Assembly (NCBI GenBank): GCA_004151065.3
Contig: NWUY0300035506.1
Coordinates: 26,110 to 39,442, forward strand
Direction of reading: 5' to 3'
DNA: 13,333 bases
Origin: Larix sibirica
Taxonomy: Eukaryota > Streptophyta > Pinopsida > Pinales > Pinaceae
A model generated the notes under the pieces. That model saw nothing but the letters and a program-made list of their open reading frames with translations, was not told where the DNA came from and ran no database searches. The position numbers and the translations under genes are program-made. Each line of letters begins with the position of its first letter. Position 1 is the first letter of the stretch. Of the stretch, positions 1 through 9,817 are shown one piece after another.

Positions 1-239
1 TTTATGTGTTTTATTTCTATATTTTATATTATGTTATTTCTCCGCGATCTTGTTTTTCTGATAGAAACTAACTATTGTTTTGGTATTCCAAACCCTAACC
101 TCTCCACTAAGTCATCAATGAAATGCATAGGATCCACATTGGAACCATATCTCATTTGCATACACCATATTTCCTATAAATGAATTCCTCATGTTCATCA
201 TTTACAAATCCATAATCATCATATTCTTACAACACCGTT
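1..239. other. AT-rich stretch without a recognisable gene
   Basis: Short open frames of a few tens of codons occur on the plus strand, for example one from about 78 to 182 ending in TGA. None has a recognisable motif. The segment may be the decayed 5' continuation of the coding-like sequence that begins near 240, but nothing in it proves that. Confidence 0.3.
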
Positions 240-1355
240 ATGATATCGAAATTCACTAGAAAGCAAAAAATATGCCATACTATTCCTTCTTTTGTCATCA
301 TTGTGGGATCACCAATTAGTCGCCTAGATGGAAATTTGGCTATAAATAATATCGATGAACCCTCCCTTGGATTAGTTGTGGAGTCCCTTACTATCCACAA
401 CCAATACTAAGGTGCACTTGTAAAATCATATTCTTTATGTAATAAAGAATATCATTCTTTACATGTTCCATTTCTCTTTTTATGGCTACTTTTAGAGTGA
501 ATGTTTCATGTATGTTAAAGATTTGATCTCATTTAATTTATTTTAGTTTTCATTTCTTTTCATATACTACTAAAGAGTGCACAACCCCTTAGTAGGTGTG
601 ATTTTCACTACTGAGTGAGAAATCGCTCACAACACCCTCTAGCATATAAATTCACTCCTAACTATGCCCCCCTTTGGGTCATATCAATATTGCAACTTCT
701 AATGAATCCATGGAAAAGTTAGGGAATTCTTTAGATGATGCTTCAAAGAAAATATCAAGAAAGAGATGCTTGGTTGGTGCTAAACATATGATATGTAAGA
801 AATTCAAGCCTCTTTTGAGACTCTTCAGCAAAATGAAAGTTTGATGCAATATGTCAAAATAGATATCAATCAACTTTGGGAGAAAATAATTCTAAATGAT
901 AAAGTTGTTGGGAAAGTAATTAAATTTATAATAGCGTGTCTCAATGAGCTTTAGTACCTATTGGAATCACTGATAAAACAATCATGATAATGGACATTGG
1001 AAGGGTGAACAAAATTTTTGATATCGACAAATCAAAATAAATGCAATGTTGTAGATCAAGCTAGTAAATCTTTCAAGAATAAATTTACTCATAAATATAA
1101 TATGGGTTTACCTATCCCATGGATCAAGGAACAAAGAGTATTAGGAAAAAATTATTATATTCCAGATCTATGGTTGGAAGGAACAATATAAAAGGATTGA
1201 GTGACTTGAAAAAATATCTCAATGGACAACATATAGTTGATAAACATGTCGAGCCACAAAATTTCATTGGTATGTGTACTAAACTCCACAACTTCACCTT
1301 AAATTGTCAATACAAGGACTGTGCAAATTTATTAGGTGTTGTGCATTGTGTATGA
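240..1355 (+). pseudogene. Decayed coding-like remnant, unrecognised, probably mobile-element derived
   Basis: I do not recognise this protein. The plus strand carries a chain of open segments that hand over between frames, as expected of a coding sequence broken by small indels. They are 240-410 (56 codons from an ATG, beginning MISKFTRKQK), about 697-841, 805-951 (49 codons, QASFETLQQNESLMQYVKID), 1042-1188 (49 codons) and 1119-1355 (78 codons, including GLSDLKKYLNGQHIVDKHVE). The segments are rich in Lys, Glu, Gln, Asn and Leu with heptad-like spacing, especially 805-951, which suggests a coiled coil. In-frame stops and frame changes show it is not functional. Its style resembles the coiled-coil tails of the two minus-strand decayed genes in this window, so a structural (gag-like) protein of a retroelement is plausible. 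No motif confirms this. Confidence 0.4.
428..452. repeat. Perfect 11-bp inverted repeat (hairpin)
   Basis: Positions 428-438 (atattctttat) and 442-452 (ataaagaatat) are perfect reverse complements separated by three bases. The arms are AT-rich and lie in a non-coding gap between open segments. No flanking U-tract or promoter signal gives it a function, so I record it only as a structural feature. Confidence 0.6.
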
Positions 1356-2415
1356 AAACTATAGAATTCTAATGATGTCACAGTAGAACAAATGAACAAC
1401 TATGGAACTACATTCCATTTCACCTTCCATAGACTAAGGTAAGATATTTATACTTCATCTCTTCTTACTATAAATTAGAAATTGGATAGAGGTAGGGATA
1501 CTTCCTAGTAAATGTAGGAGTTAATTAATAAATAAAGTGAGGAGGATCGCTGAAATAAAATAACCAATGTGTATATACTAAACTAGAGAAATAATCGCAA
1601 CGTCAACTTATCATGTTTATAAAATCACAAGGTCCACTCCAAAGTAACTATAATCATTATAATGTAAAGAAGTAAAGGCAAGCATATAAATACATGAAAA
1701 CAAGAATGTTGTTGTAAAATGAAAGCATGCAATTGTCAAGAAAACCAATTACTATATTCTACATAAGTCTAATTAAACCCATAGCATAAATTCTACATAC
1801 ACGAATGAATTGAAAAAGAGGGTTCATATTACCTCCCCTTGAGAGGACCCTACCTAATGGAGCTCTTGGAACCCTAAAAACACTTAGGGAAAAAAAATTT
1901 GTCTCTCTAAAACAATTTGAAACCATCTCTTATAGTAGTAAGCAACAAGTGAAATGATGCAAATGATCTTAACTAATCCAATGATCGAATCCTTGATTAA
2001 TGTGTGATGTTCCTAGATTGCCTCATTTTTAGCATAGTTGAATTAAGAGGGTTGTTCTCCCTCCTCTACTAATTCAAATTCCAAGATACAATTGATATTT
2101 TGTAGGAGGTCAAAGTTCTTGAGGAATTTATTTCTATCTCCTATTTTTGACAACCTAGATGCCATTCTTCCTTTTAGAGGGGAACATAATACCTTGTATT
2201 CTTCACCCATTAATTGATTCATATGTAATGGATATTTGAAGAGGGGAAATAGTGTGAAGTCCAAACGTCTCTTGATGGATTGGCATGAGATTGATCTATA
2301 ATTTCATCATAAATGCTACAATAATCTTCTTTCTTGCTAAAATGTTGTAATTAGCTAATGTAATACAAACCACAAAATCAATTCAAAAGCACTTATTATA
2401 CTAGGCATACATTAT
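1356..2415. other. About 1 kb with no supportable gene
   Basis: Both strands are dense with stops. The longest open frame is 73 codons on the minus strand (2264 to 2043, beginning MDFTLFPLFK). It has no recognisable motif and no convincing continuation on either side. Short runs such as the segment around 1820-1900 are slightly richer in G and C than the surroundings, but I cannot assign them. The stretch is probably old transposon or spacer sequence. Confidence 0.35.
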
Positions 2416-3029
2416 TGTTAGAATGTGTTTTAATGTTGTCTAGTGGTTTGTTGTAATATCACACATAGTGTCATAATGATGATAATTATAACATCATTTT
2501 TGGGGAATTTATACATGTAAATTGGCCTTAGTAGAATTTTGTAATATTGCACATGGAGATATTTTTGGGAGTTACTAAGCGATGACATGTTTGTTAATCA
2601 ACATTGACCTACACTAATAGGCAATTTTTATCCTTCACTTATTCCTTATCTCTTGATGAGATTATCATCAACATTTATTGATTGGTTGATCTCCACCCTA
2701 GATTGTGCCTTATGATCAATGGTCCATTTTTATCCTCATTACTATAAATTGAGGTCATTAGTCTTGAATTAAGTAAGTGAAGGGTAGCTTATGGTATTGA
2801 TATTTATCCTAGACCCTATGGGTCTTTAGGCCAAATCATCCATATGTTGGATAGTTGTATGGATCCCATTTGAATGCCATACATGTATGTGCTCTAACAG
2901 GTGTAATTGGGAGGATTTAAGAAGGCTTCACTTTCATGGATGTTTCCCCACCTTGGGTTTTTACCATGTAAATCCCTTCACTATTGTCTCTATTGATTCT
3001 TAGATCTTATATTTTTTTTATGTTTTCCA
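2416..3029 (+). mobile_element. Possible degraded Ty1/copia-type LTR
   Basis: The stretch begins TGTTAGAATG, a common start for plant copia LTRs. It carries a TATA-like box (actataaattgagg, TATAAA at 2743-2748) about 330 bp in, as expected for a U3 promoter. It then has a U5-like segment around 2940-2990 with 'ttgggtttttaccatgtaaa'. A plausible 3' end is TTTTCCA at 3029, followed by weakly primer-binding-site-like sequence. A competing end is 2899, where TCTAACA is the exact inverted complement of the starting TGTTAGA. Neither end gives a matching 5-bp target duplication, and no copia coding sequence follows. It is therefore a truncated or solo LTR at best. Confidence 0.35.
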
Positions 3030-3179
3030 TATGAATTTAGACAGGTTAGATCTTGTGGATTACCTAGTATCATATCTAGTTGATCTTACTATTACATTTA
3101 TTTGAGATTAAGAAAATCATATTCATTTAAATGATTATAAGTCAAAATCATCCATTTTGGTTATTCACAAGTAATAATG

Positions 3180-5660
3180 TCTAGGAAGGTCTTGAGTTCA
3201 TGAGGAAAATGTACCAAAATTATGACAACGAGATGGGCAGTAAAATCACAAATCAAGGGCCCACTATCATCCCCCAACTAGAGGGTTGCATGCCCATATG
3301 TGACAAAATTCAATAAATTGATGCTTATTTGATCATTCTTCATCACCTGATTACTTCTTCTCTGAACTCATTTGTTATTATATGTGTGATGGCATACTTA
3401 TTGTGATATCTTTCCTCCTATTTTACTTTGCTCCATCTCTTCTTCTCTTCCCCCATATCTAATTATCCTATGGATTTCTATGATGACGTGTGGTGAAGAA
3501 GAATACTGTATTTGAATTTTAAAGCAATCCATCAAAGTTTCATTTTCCTAAAAGTGTCATCCAACCAAGCTTCATTTTCTCAAATTATCTACATGCAACT
3601 AAGATTTGAAAAGGGTATCCTCTAATCCTTGCAAGGAATGAGGTTTTTCCTTCTTAAAAGTGGGGTTAATATCCTCCCACCTACTTTGTCATAGTTTTAG
3701 GACCCTATCTCTTGAAATTTTCATAGTGTCTTAGTACTAGACTATATATTCCTTTTGTTTTCCTCTTAAAAGAGAGATTAATTCCACATTTGAGAGTGAT
3801 TGTGCATGATTCCTTAATACTTTTTCAATTCTATTGTTTTCAACCTTGATCCATAAACTAATACTGAGCTCTTCTTGCATGTATATTTGGGCTTCTATGC
3901 ACTTCTTTCTCCATTTTTTACCCATGAGAAAAAGTTTCTTAGTTTAGCATCTCCAGCATAGGGGTTGGGAGACCATCTTAAAGGATGAGACATGGTATAG
4001 TTGTATAAATATAAATCACGCATTGAATTCCTCTCCTTCTAATTGCATTGATGATAAATTTTAGTGAAATATCTCTAATTGTCTCATTGGAAGGGTGGTT
4101 CCTTGAGAATATTACTTAATCACAACCTATGCCACTTCTCTCTCAGATACATGGTGTTATTCCTTGACCTGGATCTACACGAGAGCACCTGCTCTAAAAT
4201 TTTAGATGATTTAGTGATAGAGCTCTCTAGGAAAATAAATCTCAATCTCTTCTTTTTGTCTCCCCAACTCTACTCTTAGGGATAGGTTCTCATTTTATAG
4301 TTTCTTTATGTTGTCCATGCATTGAGTTTTGAGAATTTTAGACTTCTCATGTACTTCAAAAATCATTTTGTCATGCTACATTAAATAAATTCATGTACCT
4401 GTACTTTATACTTCTCTCCTTTACTCTACAATATTTTTCCACCTAAGTACCTATGACATAGCTTCCTCCAAGTGGTATAAGAGGTACTGTACATTAGTTT
4501 CATCACTTCATATATTGGCAGCTTCTTGGTTTTATTCCATACCCATTATGCTAGAAGGAGATATTTATTCTATGTTATATGTAGTAGGGATAGGTGGAGG
4601 AGTTGTTAGATCTTGTGCTACCTAAGATATTTTCCTAGCCCTCTATTTTCTACCTAGAATTTCTTAGCTCCCGATGAGCTTCCATTTTTAGGGATGTGAG
4701 GACTTGAATGGGGTGATCTCCCATTTCCAATAAGTCAGTAACAATTCCCTTATTTGTTTCTATGGTAGATTCCTTGCGCAATTCCTCTGATTTTGTTCTC
4801 TTGTGAGCCTTCCTCTTCTTTTTTCTGTTGGTACCTTCTCTATACATCATTTTATTTTCTTCCTTGACTACCCCATGGGATCGTCCTCTTCATTTATGAC
4901 AACTATAAGTTGCAAATATGCAAACTCCTCATCACTTGTTGTCAAGAATATATACCATCAAACATGTTGTGGCTACTAGATGAAGTCATCACGTATAGTT
5001 AACTTCACAATCCCATAATGGGATAAAGCTATAGGTTTCCCTTCCTTGACCTGCGTGTTCATCCCCTAGATTGTTCAGAGCAATAAATATAGGACACTCA
5101 AGTCGTTTTCATGCTTGTGGTGTGAATAGTATCTTGGTACAATAACCTAAAATGGTAGGAATGCATTAGGATGTATCTCCCCTCACAAGTTATGTATATG
5201 ATAAGGTGGAGAGACACTTAATTCAAAGGTATTAGAAAGCTAGTCCTTTTGACACCTTGTTTAGTGTCCTCAATGGATTCATATGTCATGAGAAGGTCAT
5301 GTTTGGTATTTAGGGTGGGAATCCTATCTTCTTTGTCCTAAGTCAATGGGAAGTCCTATCACCCTTACAATGCCCTTTATATACGCGTGCATTTCTAAAC
5401 CTCTAAGTGTTGTAAGAGACCCTTCATATTTCCCTCTAGTAGCATGAATTTGGAATATTTGAGTAAATCCCATAGTTAGATCATCATTAAAGACTTGAAA
5501 TATATTAAAATACTCAAGCCATTGAAATTTATGGAAAATCTCAACAACTTCATGATTACAGTCTAGTTTAGCTATATTACTGGGATCTCTTTGATAAATT
5601 ATTCCCCCATTATTGCTTGTGATGAAAATTTCCCTATATTCAAGACTATATCAACTCTCA
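3180..5660 (-). pseudogene. Decayed gag-like retroelement protein gene with coiled-coil tail
   Basis: On the minus strand a coding sequence can be followed through several frames over about 2.5 kb. The 5' part, 5650 to 5327, is open for 108 codons (contains EVVEIFHKFQWLEYFNIFQV and ends near VIGLPIDLGQRR). Then come fragments with CEGRY followed by a His/Arg/Leu-rich stretch (about 5200-5130), and HYGIVKL (about 5020-4985). A charged linker and DLLEMGDHPIQVLTSLKMEA lie within 4850-4650. Coiled-coil pieces follow at about 4310-4170 (NENLSLRVELGRQKEEIEI) and 3925-3737 (CIEAQIYMQEELS and IKVENNRIEKVL). A last fragment (HFPHELKTFLDIIT) is near 3210. The order of globular domain, basic linker and long coiled coil matches gag-like ORFs of plant retroelements as I know them. 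Many stops and frameshifts make it non-functional. I infer the family from pattern, not from a search. Confidence 0.6.
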
Positions 5661-5799
5661 TTTTGCTTCATGTCCAAAAAAATGAATTTACCCTATAGAT
5701 ACAGCATTTTATACTAATAAATAGATTATAAATATGAAATATAGACTCAATCTTATTCAATAACATGGTTATTTTGTCTATCCTAACAACACTCAATTT

Positions 5800-6661
5800 T
5801 CTTGAAGCGAAAAAAAAAGATAAAAAAAATAAAAATGTAGGCTCTTTTCCTTATTATCTTGTGGTTTAAACTTGGAGTAAATTTCCTTTCTATGTGTTCT
5901 ACCTTTTCCCTCTATAACTGAATTTGTATCTTCCTTACATCAATGTAGTATCCAATCCCTTAGATCATTTTTGAATAAGGAAACAACTATGTAAAAAAAA
6001 TATTTGTACTTTTAGAAGAAGTTAACTCTTTCTTTCTTGTCTCCTTGGTTTGGAAGAACACATTAGTATAATACATGCTATGAATACTTCAAAGGAAACT
6101 AGAGAATTCAAATTTTAATTTGGAATGATTCCAAGTTGTATCCTTGTCATAGTATGATTGTGTTTGTATTATGATGCACTCACATTTCCATTGGGTTCTT
6201 TTGATTTGACATCCATACTCTTACTTTGTGTGGGATACTTTGAGCATGGCCTCTTCATCACTTGATTTTATGGCATGAATCCCCACCTCAATTGAAGTTC
6301 CAACATCCTTTTTGGTATCAAACAACTTGTGAAATGGTAGTTTGGGAAATAGGACTAAAGGTTTATGAAGGACTAGTTTTACCACTAGTTTTTTAGCATA
6401 CAAATTGAATGAATATAATAAAGATTAAGACAAGATGAATAGAACAATACCTGAATTAGGTATTTTACAAGTTGAAATTTTTGTTTTCAAGTTTGCTTGA
6501 TCGATATTTAAATGTTTCTTTGGTATTGGCAATGGCTTCTTCCAAAAATTTATTCTATAGGAACCGATTTTGTTGTAGCATGGGAAGTCTGTATACTTTT
6601 GTAGGCAACCCTCATCATGTAGTGGGTTTTTTCTTGTATCCATAGGCATATGTAGAATCAT
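5800..6661 (-). pseudogene. Mostly open minus-strand frame, unrecognised, possible 5' part of the gag-like gene
   Basis: One reading frame runs from an ATG at 6661 toward 5800 with only about six stops in roughly 285 codons, far fewer than expected in AT-rich noncoding DNA. The first stretch (6661-6428) is 78 codons and contains GCLQKYTDFPCYNKIGSYR and KKPLPIPKKHLNIDQANLK. After one in-frame stop the same frame continues to 6221 (KLFDTKKDVGTSIEVGIHAI). Later blocks are Lys/Thr/Ser-rich, ending in poly-A-derived Phe/Ile runs near 5820. I recognise no catalytic motif. It lies on the same strand just upstream of the decayed gag-like gene and could be its N-terminal part. Equally it could be a separate decayed element. 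Confidence 0.4.
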
Positions 6662-6740
6662 GTAGTGACCATTTGGTTGTAGGTCATGTTATAGAATCAT
6701 ATAGGATTTTTCTATTGGATAGTCAAGAAGTCTGTAAATA

Positions 6741-6935
6741 CTTGTAATTGTGTGTATGGGCATGGATGTGCGCATATGTATGTAACAAGTTATTATATGA
6801 TGGAAGGAATGTATGATGGTAAGAGATATGATGAGTGGATAGTGTATGTAGGAGTAGTAATATGTATGGAGTATGTGAATTGTTGATTATGAAGGATAGG
6901 TGAATGCATATGAGAAATGCATGAATAGAAATTTG
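6741..6935. repeat. Low-complexity, strand-asymmetric TATG/GATG-rich block
   Basis: The plus strand is built of T, G and A with recurrent tatg, gatgg and gtatg units. From 6787 to 6906 there are 120 consecutive bases without a single C. The pattern resembles an eroded microsatellite or minisatellite. The 77-codon minus-strand open frame here (His, Thr, Ser, Tyr and Leu rich) follows simply from this composition, so I do not call it a gene. Confidence 0.65.
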
Positions 6936-6956
6936 AACAAAAATTTCATGTTGCAA

Positions 6957-7261
6957 TATTTGTGTTGTATGTAATCTCGTACTCTCCCTAGCTGGACCGA
7001 TACTTATTTTATTTTAAATTTTATTTGATATTCAAACACTCTTCTAGACTTGGAGTTTGTGTGCTTTGTATTGATAGCATAAGGGGTAGTGGTGCCTTGA
7101 ATTTCTGTAGTTAAGCTCCTTAAGTTGCTTGATTTGCATTCAAAACACTTTTAACTTAATATCTAAAGATATAGGTATGAATGTTGAAGAAAGTAAAATA
7201 TTTAAACTTCAACATATACCACTTGAATGAGATGGTTGTTGTAGTTAATCCCCTATAGTCT
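6957..7261. other. AT-rich stretch with nothing recognisable
   Basis: No open frame of useful length, no repeat copy elsewhere in the window and no regulatory motif was seen. The minus strand could be a further-decayed continuation of the small coding remnant at 7262-7590, but stops are frequent in all frames. Confidence 0.3.
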
Positions 7262-7590
7262 AGTTGTCTTCTATTTTTTCTTTTCCAATATTTCTCAATG
7301 TTGATGGAGTATGATGTAACCTTCTCCATAATGCATGTATTGCTCTTCCATGGTCAATCTCAAGAGTACCAATGTAGGTTGCTTAATCCAATGAAGAAGA
7401 TCTTAGGTTGAATGTCTTCACGGTTGAATTCTTGAAAATTTGCACCATGTACACAATACTTTGGGAAATATTTAGCAATACATGTCAAGACAAAAAAAAA
7501 TGTATTTTTTTCCTTTATATATTTTCGCAAATCAAAAGTGCCATTATTGGTTTTCACTTGTGCTCTACCTAATCCAAGAGGGGGGATTTT
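7262..7590 (-). pseudogene. Small decayed coding remnant, unrecognised
   Basis: The minus strand is open from about 7590 to a stop at 7360, about 76 codons. There is no ATG at the upstream end; the first possible start in the frame is a GTG at 7557. The readable part includes PLGLGRAQVKTNNGTFDLRK, then FFFVLTCIAKYFPKYCVHG and GLSNLHWYS. Weaker coding-like sequence continues in other frames to about 7262. The open frame ends on its 5' side where the dispersed repeat begins at 7590, so the gene was probably truncated or interrupted by that repeat. I recognise no family. Confidence 0.3.
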
Positions 7591-7778
7591 AAGGATCCAT
7601 ACTTAAAGTGTAGAACCTTAGCGAGTCTTACTAATTCTTAAGATTCCAACCATAAAATGTTTGGTGATATTTTTGTAAAACTANTAAGGATCCATACTTA
7701 AAGTGTAGAACCTTGGCGAATCTTACTAATTCTTAAATTTCCAACCATAAAATGTTTGGTGATATTTTTGTAAAACTA
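7590..7778. repeat. 94-bp direct duplication separated by a single N
   Basis: Positions 7590-7683 and 7685-7778 are both exactly 94 bp, begin taaggatccat and end aaaacta. They differ at four positions (about 96% identity): two transitions in the cctta/gcgag part, and two adjacent changes in ttaagattcc versus ttaaatttcc. Position 7684 is the only N in the window and lies exactly between them. This is the pattern left when two contigs with overlapping ends are scaffolded but not merged. A real tandem duplication is possible but less likely. Confidence 0.85.
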
Positions 7779-7946
7779 TTGAAATTTATAAAGAATTTAT
7801 CTATTTTCTAGCAAAATTTCAGTGATTTTTAGGATAAAATACTTTTAACCTATAAAATTTGGGAAAAAATGGAAATTGGTGAATCTTTTTTTAAGAAAAC
7901 ATGCAAAACTAACCCATGGGAAAAATTTAGCCCCTAAAAGTATCCT
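7590..7946. repeat. Dispersed repeat fragment, with an inverted relative at the right edge of the window
   Basis: The right end (7911-7939) reads aacccatggg followed by aaaaatttagcccctaaaa. It matches the reverse complement of 13185-13213 at 25 of 29 positions. A second similar patch (ggaaattggtgaatc near 7871) has a counterpart near 13255-13270. Two copies in opposite orientations that each end at the same terminal motif suggest a mobile-element end rather than chance. I see no TG...CA ends and cannot assign a class. A hAT-like or other DNA element with an end like TAGGGGC is possible. The region contains the N and duplication described separately. Confidence 0.5.
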
Positions 7947-8202
7947 TTCCTCAAGTTCCTTAGGTAGGTTTTCACCAAGAGTATTGTTGATTCCTTTTCT
8001 CACTAGAGAAGTGCTCAAGGCTTAAGGGAATTTATAAAGGATAGAAATCATCCTACATTTTTAGATATTTGGTTCTCCTCTATTTTGACGATAATTCTTC
8101 AATGGATGTTTATTAAATAGTGAGAAATGTTAAAAAAGAAAAACCCCACAAATTATGTAGTGAATATGTATCCTTCAACTAGTAAGAATTATTTTCATCA
8201 AT
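7947..8202. other. AT-rich spacer, nothing recognisable
   Basis: This segment lies between the end of the dispersed repeat and the plus-strand coding remnant. I found no open frame of note, no inverted repeat and no similarity to other parts of the window. Confidence 0.3.
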
Positions 8203-8645
8203 ATTCACCAACCTGAGGATGGACTAGGAGGTCAAAATAATACAAAGAAAAGGAGAAAATAATAATGGGATATATGATCTATGCCAACAATTGAACCGTG
8301 ATATCATAAGACAAGACAGAGATACAACTCAAGATAACATGTTCATAGGAAAATAACAAAGACAACATGCGATTGTTGGAAATGATAAAATGGTCATCAT
8401 TAGAATCATAAAGATGTAAATGGTCATACACTCAATATTTAATATTCTATGAAAATTGCATGAATCGATAAAAGACAATACAACCATTGAATAGTTTCAT
8501 TTGGGTATTTCAAAAATAATTGATCATAAAAGTACTACTTATGAATCTAGATAAATATTAGACACAAAAGGCCTTTACAAATCCCTAATGACTTAGATAA
8601 ATGGAAAAGTACAATTGTTCACCCTCAAGGACAAGGATGTGGCTA
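8203..8645 (+). pseudogene. Decayed coding-like remnant, unrecognised
   Basis: A plus-strand segment near 8203 reads HQPEDGLGGQNNTKKRRK. A frame change then leads into NNGIYDLCQQLNRDIIRQD and a long run that stays readable up to 8645, despite about seven stops. The composition (Asn, Gln, Asp, Lys, Ile rich, with no low-complexity bias) is protein-like. The readable frame stops exactly where the solo LTR begins at 8646, which suggests the LTR element inserted into it. No convincing continuation could be followed beyond 8875. Function unknown; a retroelement structural protein is one possibility. Confidence 0.35.
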
Positions 8646-8870
8646 TGTTGTATTCAAGCAGACAGTACAAGCATACGCAGAGATAATCAAGCCAAGGGTT
8701 TGTATCGAATGCATTCAACCCGTTATTATTCATCTTAATGGTAATATTTATACATGAAGAGAGACAAGTTGGAGTAGTTACACCCGCTTCAACTTCTCAT
8801 GCTTTACATCCTTAATTAATACATTGATTAAGATATTGATAACATAGGAAACCTATCGACCCCCTCAACA
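8646..8870 (-). mobile_element. Solo LTR of a short-LTR retrotransposon (copia-like or TRIM-like)
   Basis: The 225-bp block starts TGTTG and ends CAACA, a perfect 5-bp terminal inverted repeat of LTR type. Its flanks are ggcta (8641-8645) and ggctc (8871-8875), a 5-bp target duplication with one mismatch. Read on the minus strand it begins TGTTGAGGGGGTCG and has a TATA-like box TATAAATATT (8743-8752) about 120 bp in, supporting minus orientation. There is no internal domain and no second LTR, so it is most likely a solo LTR left by recombination. The length suits short copia LTRs or TRIM elements. I cannot name the family. Confidence 0.6.
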
Positions 8871-8875
8871 GGCTC

Positions 8876-9060
8876 CCATAGACCCTTGAATAGTGATCCT
8901 AATAGAATAATGTAGAATGAAATAAGTCACAACTCGATATTAATGGTGAAACCGAAAAAGGATGAATGAAGTTGTGACTCGGAGAAGAATAATGACATAA
9001 AGGGAAAAAATGAATTCTTGTAAATTACAAAATTGTGGGGCATGACTCATTGTTATCCTC
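8876..9060. other. Short spacer without a gene
   Basis: Stop-rich in all frames. It separates the solo LTR from the 3' end of the large minus-strand decayed gene. Nothing else was seen. Confidence 0.3.
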
Positions 9061-9808
9061 ATTTCTTGGTTTCCCTTTAAATATCCTTCTCTATTACATC
9101 CAACCACTCCAACTATTTTTAATAATCCTTACAAACTACTTGAACTTCCTTGTCAAGTCTTGATGTAGCCTTGAGGATATGAACAATGATATCTTCCATG
9201 ACCCTTAATGTGAATATATCATCACCAATTTCACTCAATTCCACTTGTTTGTTTCAAATCAACAAATCATTTGTTGAATTCTCGATGGTGGGTTAATTTA
9301 CCCATATTTGTATTTCCCTCTCAAGAAATTTAGTCAAATCATAAAATTGAGCAATTGAGGAAGACTTGGTAGTTTTCAAATGATTCTCAAATTCCTAACT
9401 AATAAGTATCTTATCTTCATGCAATATGGATGGTTCCTCTAGTTCCTTAATAGTACAAACAAATTTAAAGAAAACTAAGCTCCTTCTATCTCAAATGAAA
9501 TTATAGTTATCGATTAATTATTGGAGGATGTTAAGCAATTGTCCAAACCATATTGTACTTAGTTCAATATATTGATTGAGGGAAGGTTTTCCTTTTCTAT
9601 TTTGTGCACAATCATGTCATTAAACTTCCTGATGAATGTCTCAACGTAGTCTTAAAAAAATATTAGTCATTTTTCAATTCTTGTTGGAAATATTCACTTA
9701 AAGGGATGATCCTAGTAGTGAAACAAGAGGACCTATTCTCTAACTCCCATAATTCAGACAATACATTTACTCTACCTTCAATATTCCCCATGATAATTTT
9801 CCTATCCA

Positions 9809-9817
9809 CTTGCATAA
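9809..9817. repeat. SINE target-site duplication, left copy
   Basis: The sequence cttgcataa here is repeated exactly at 10047-10055 and brackets the SINE. The duplicated bases belong to the decayed minus-strand gene, so they mark where the SINE entered it. Confidence 0.85.

Noticed and set aside
679-873. A 64-codon minus-strand gene
   Set aside because: The plus strand here carries the more protein-like, continued coding remnant; the minus frame is its shadow.
2043-2264. A 73-codon minus-strand gene
   Set aside because: No recognisable motif, no continuation in adjacent frames and no neighbouring signals; it could be chance or a remnant too short to support.
3055-3090. A primer-binding site (tagtatcatatc, like TGGTATCAGAGC) following the tentative LTR
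   Set aside because: Only 9 of 12 positions match, and it sits about 40 bases beyond the best LTR end, so it is too weak to annotate.
4079-4279. A 66-codon plus-strand gene
   Set aside because: It is the antisense shadow of the coiled-coil part of the decayed minus-strand gag-like gene.
6723-6956. A 77-codon minus-strand gene
   Set aside because: The frame lies in a nearly C-free low-complexity block; lack of stops and the His/Thr/Ser/Leu bias follow from composition.
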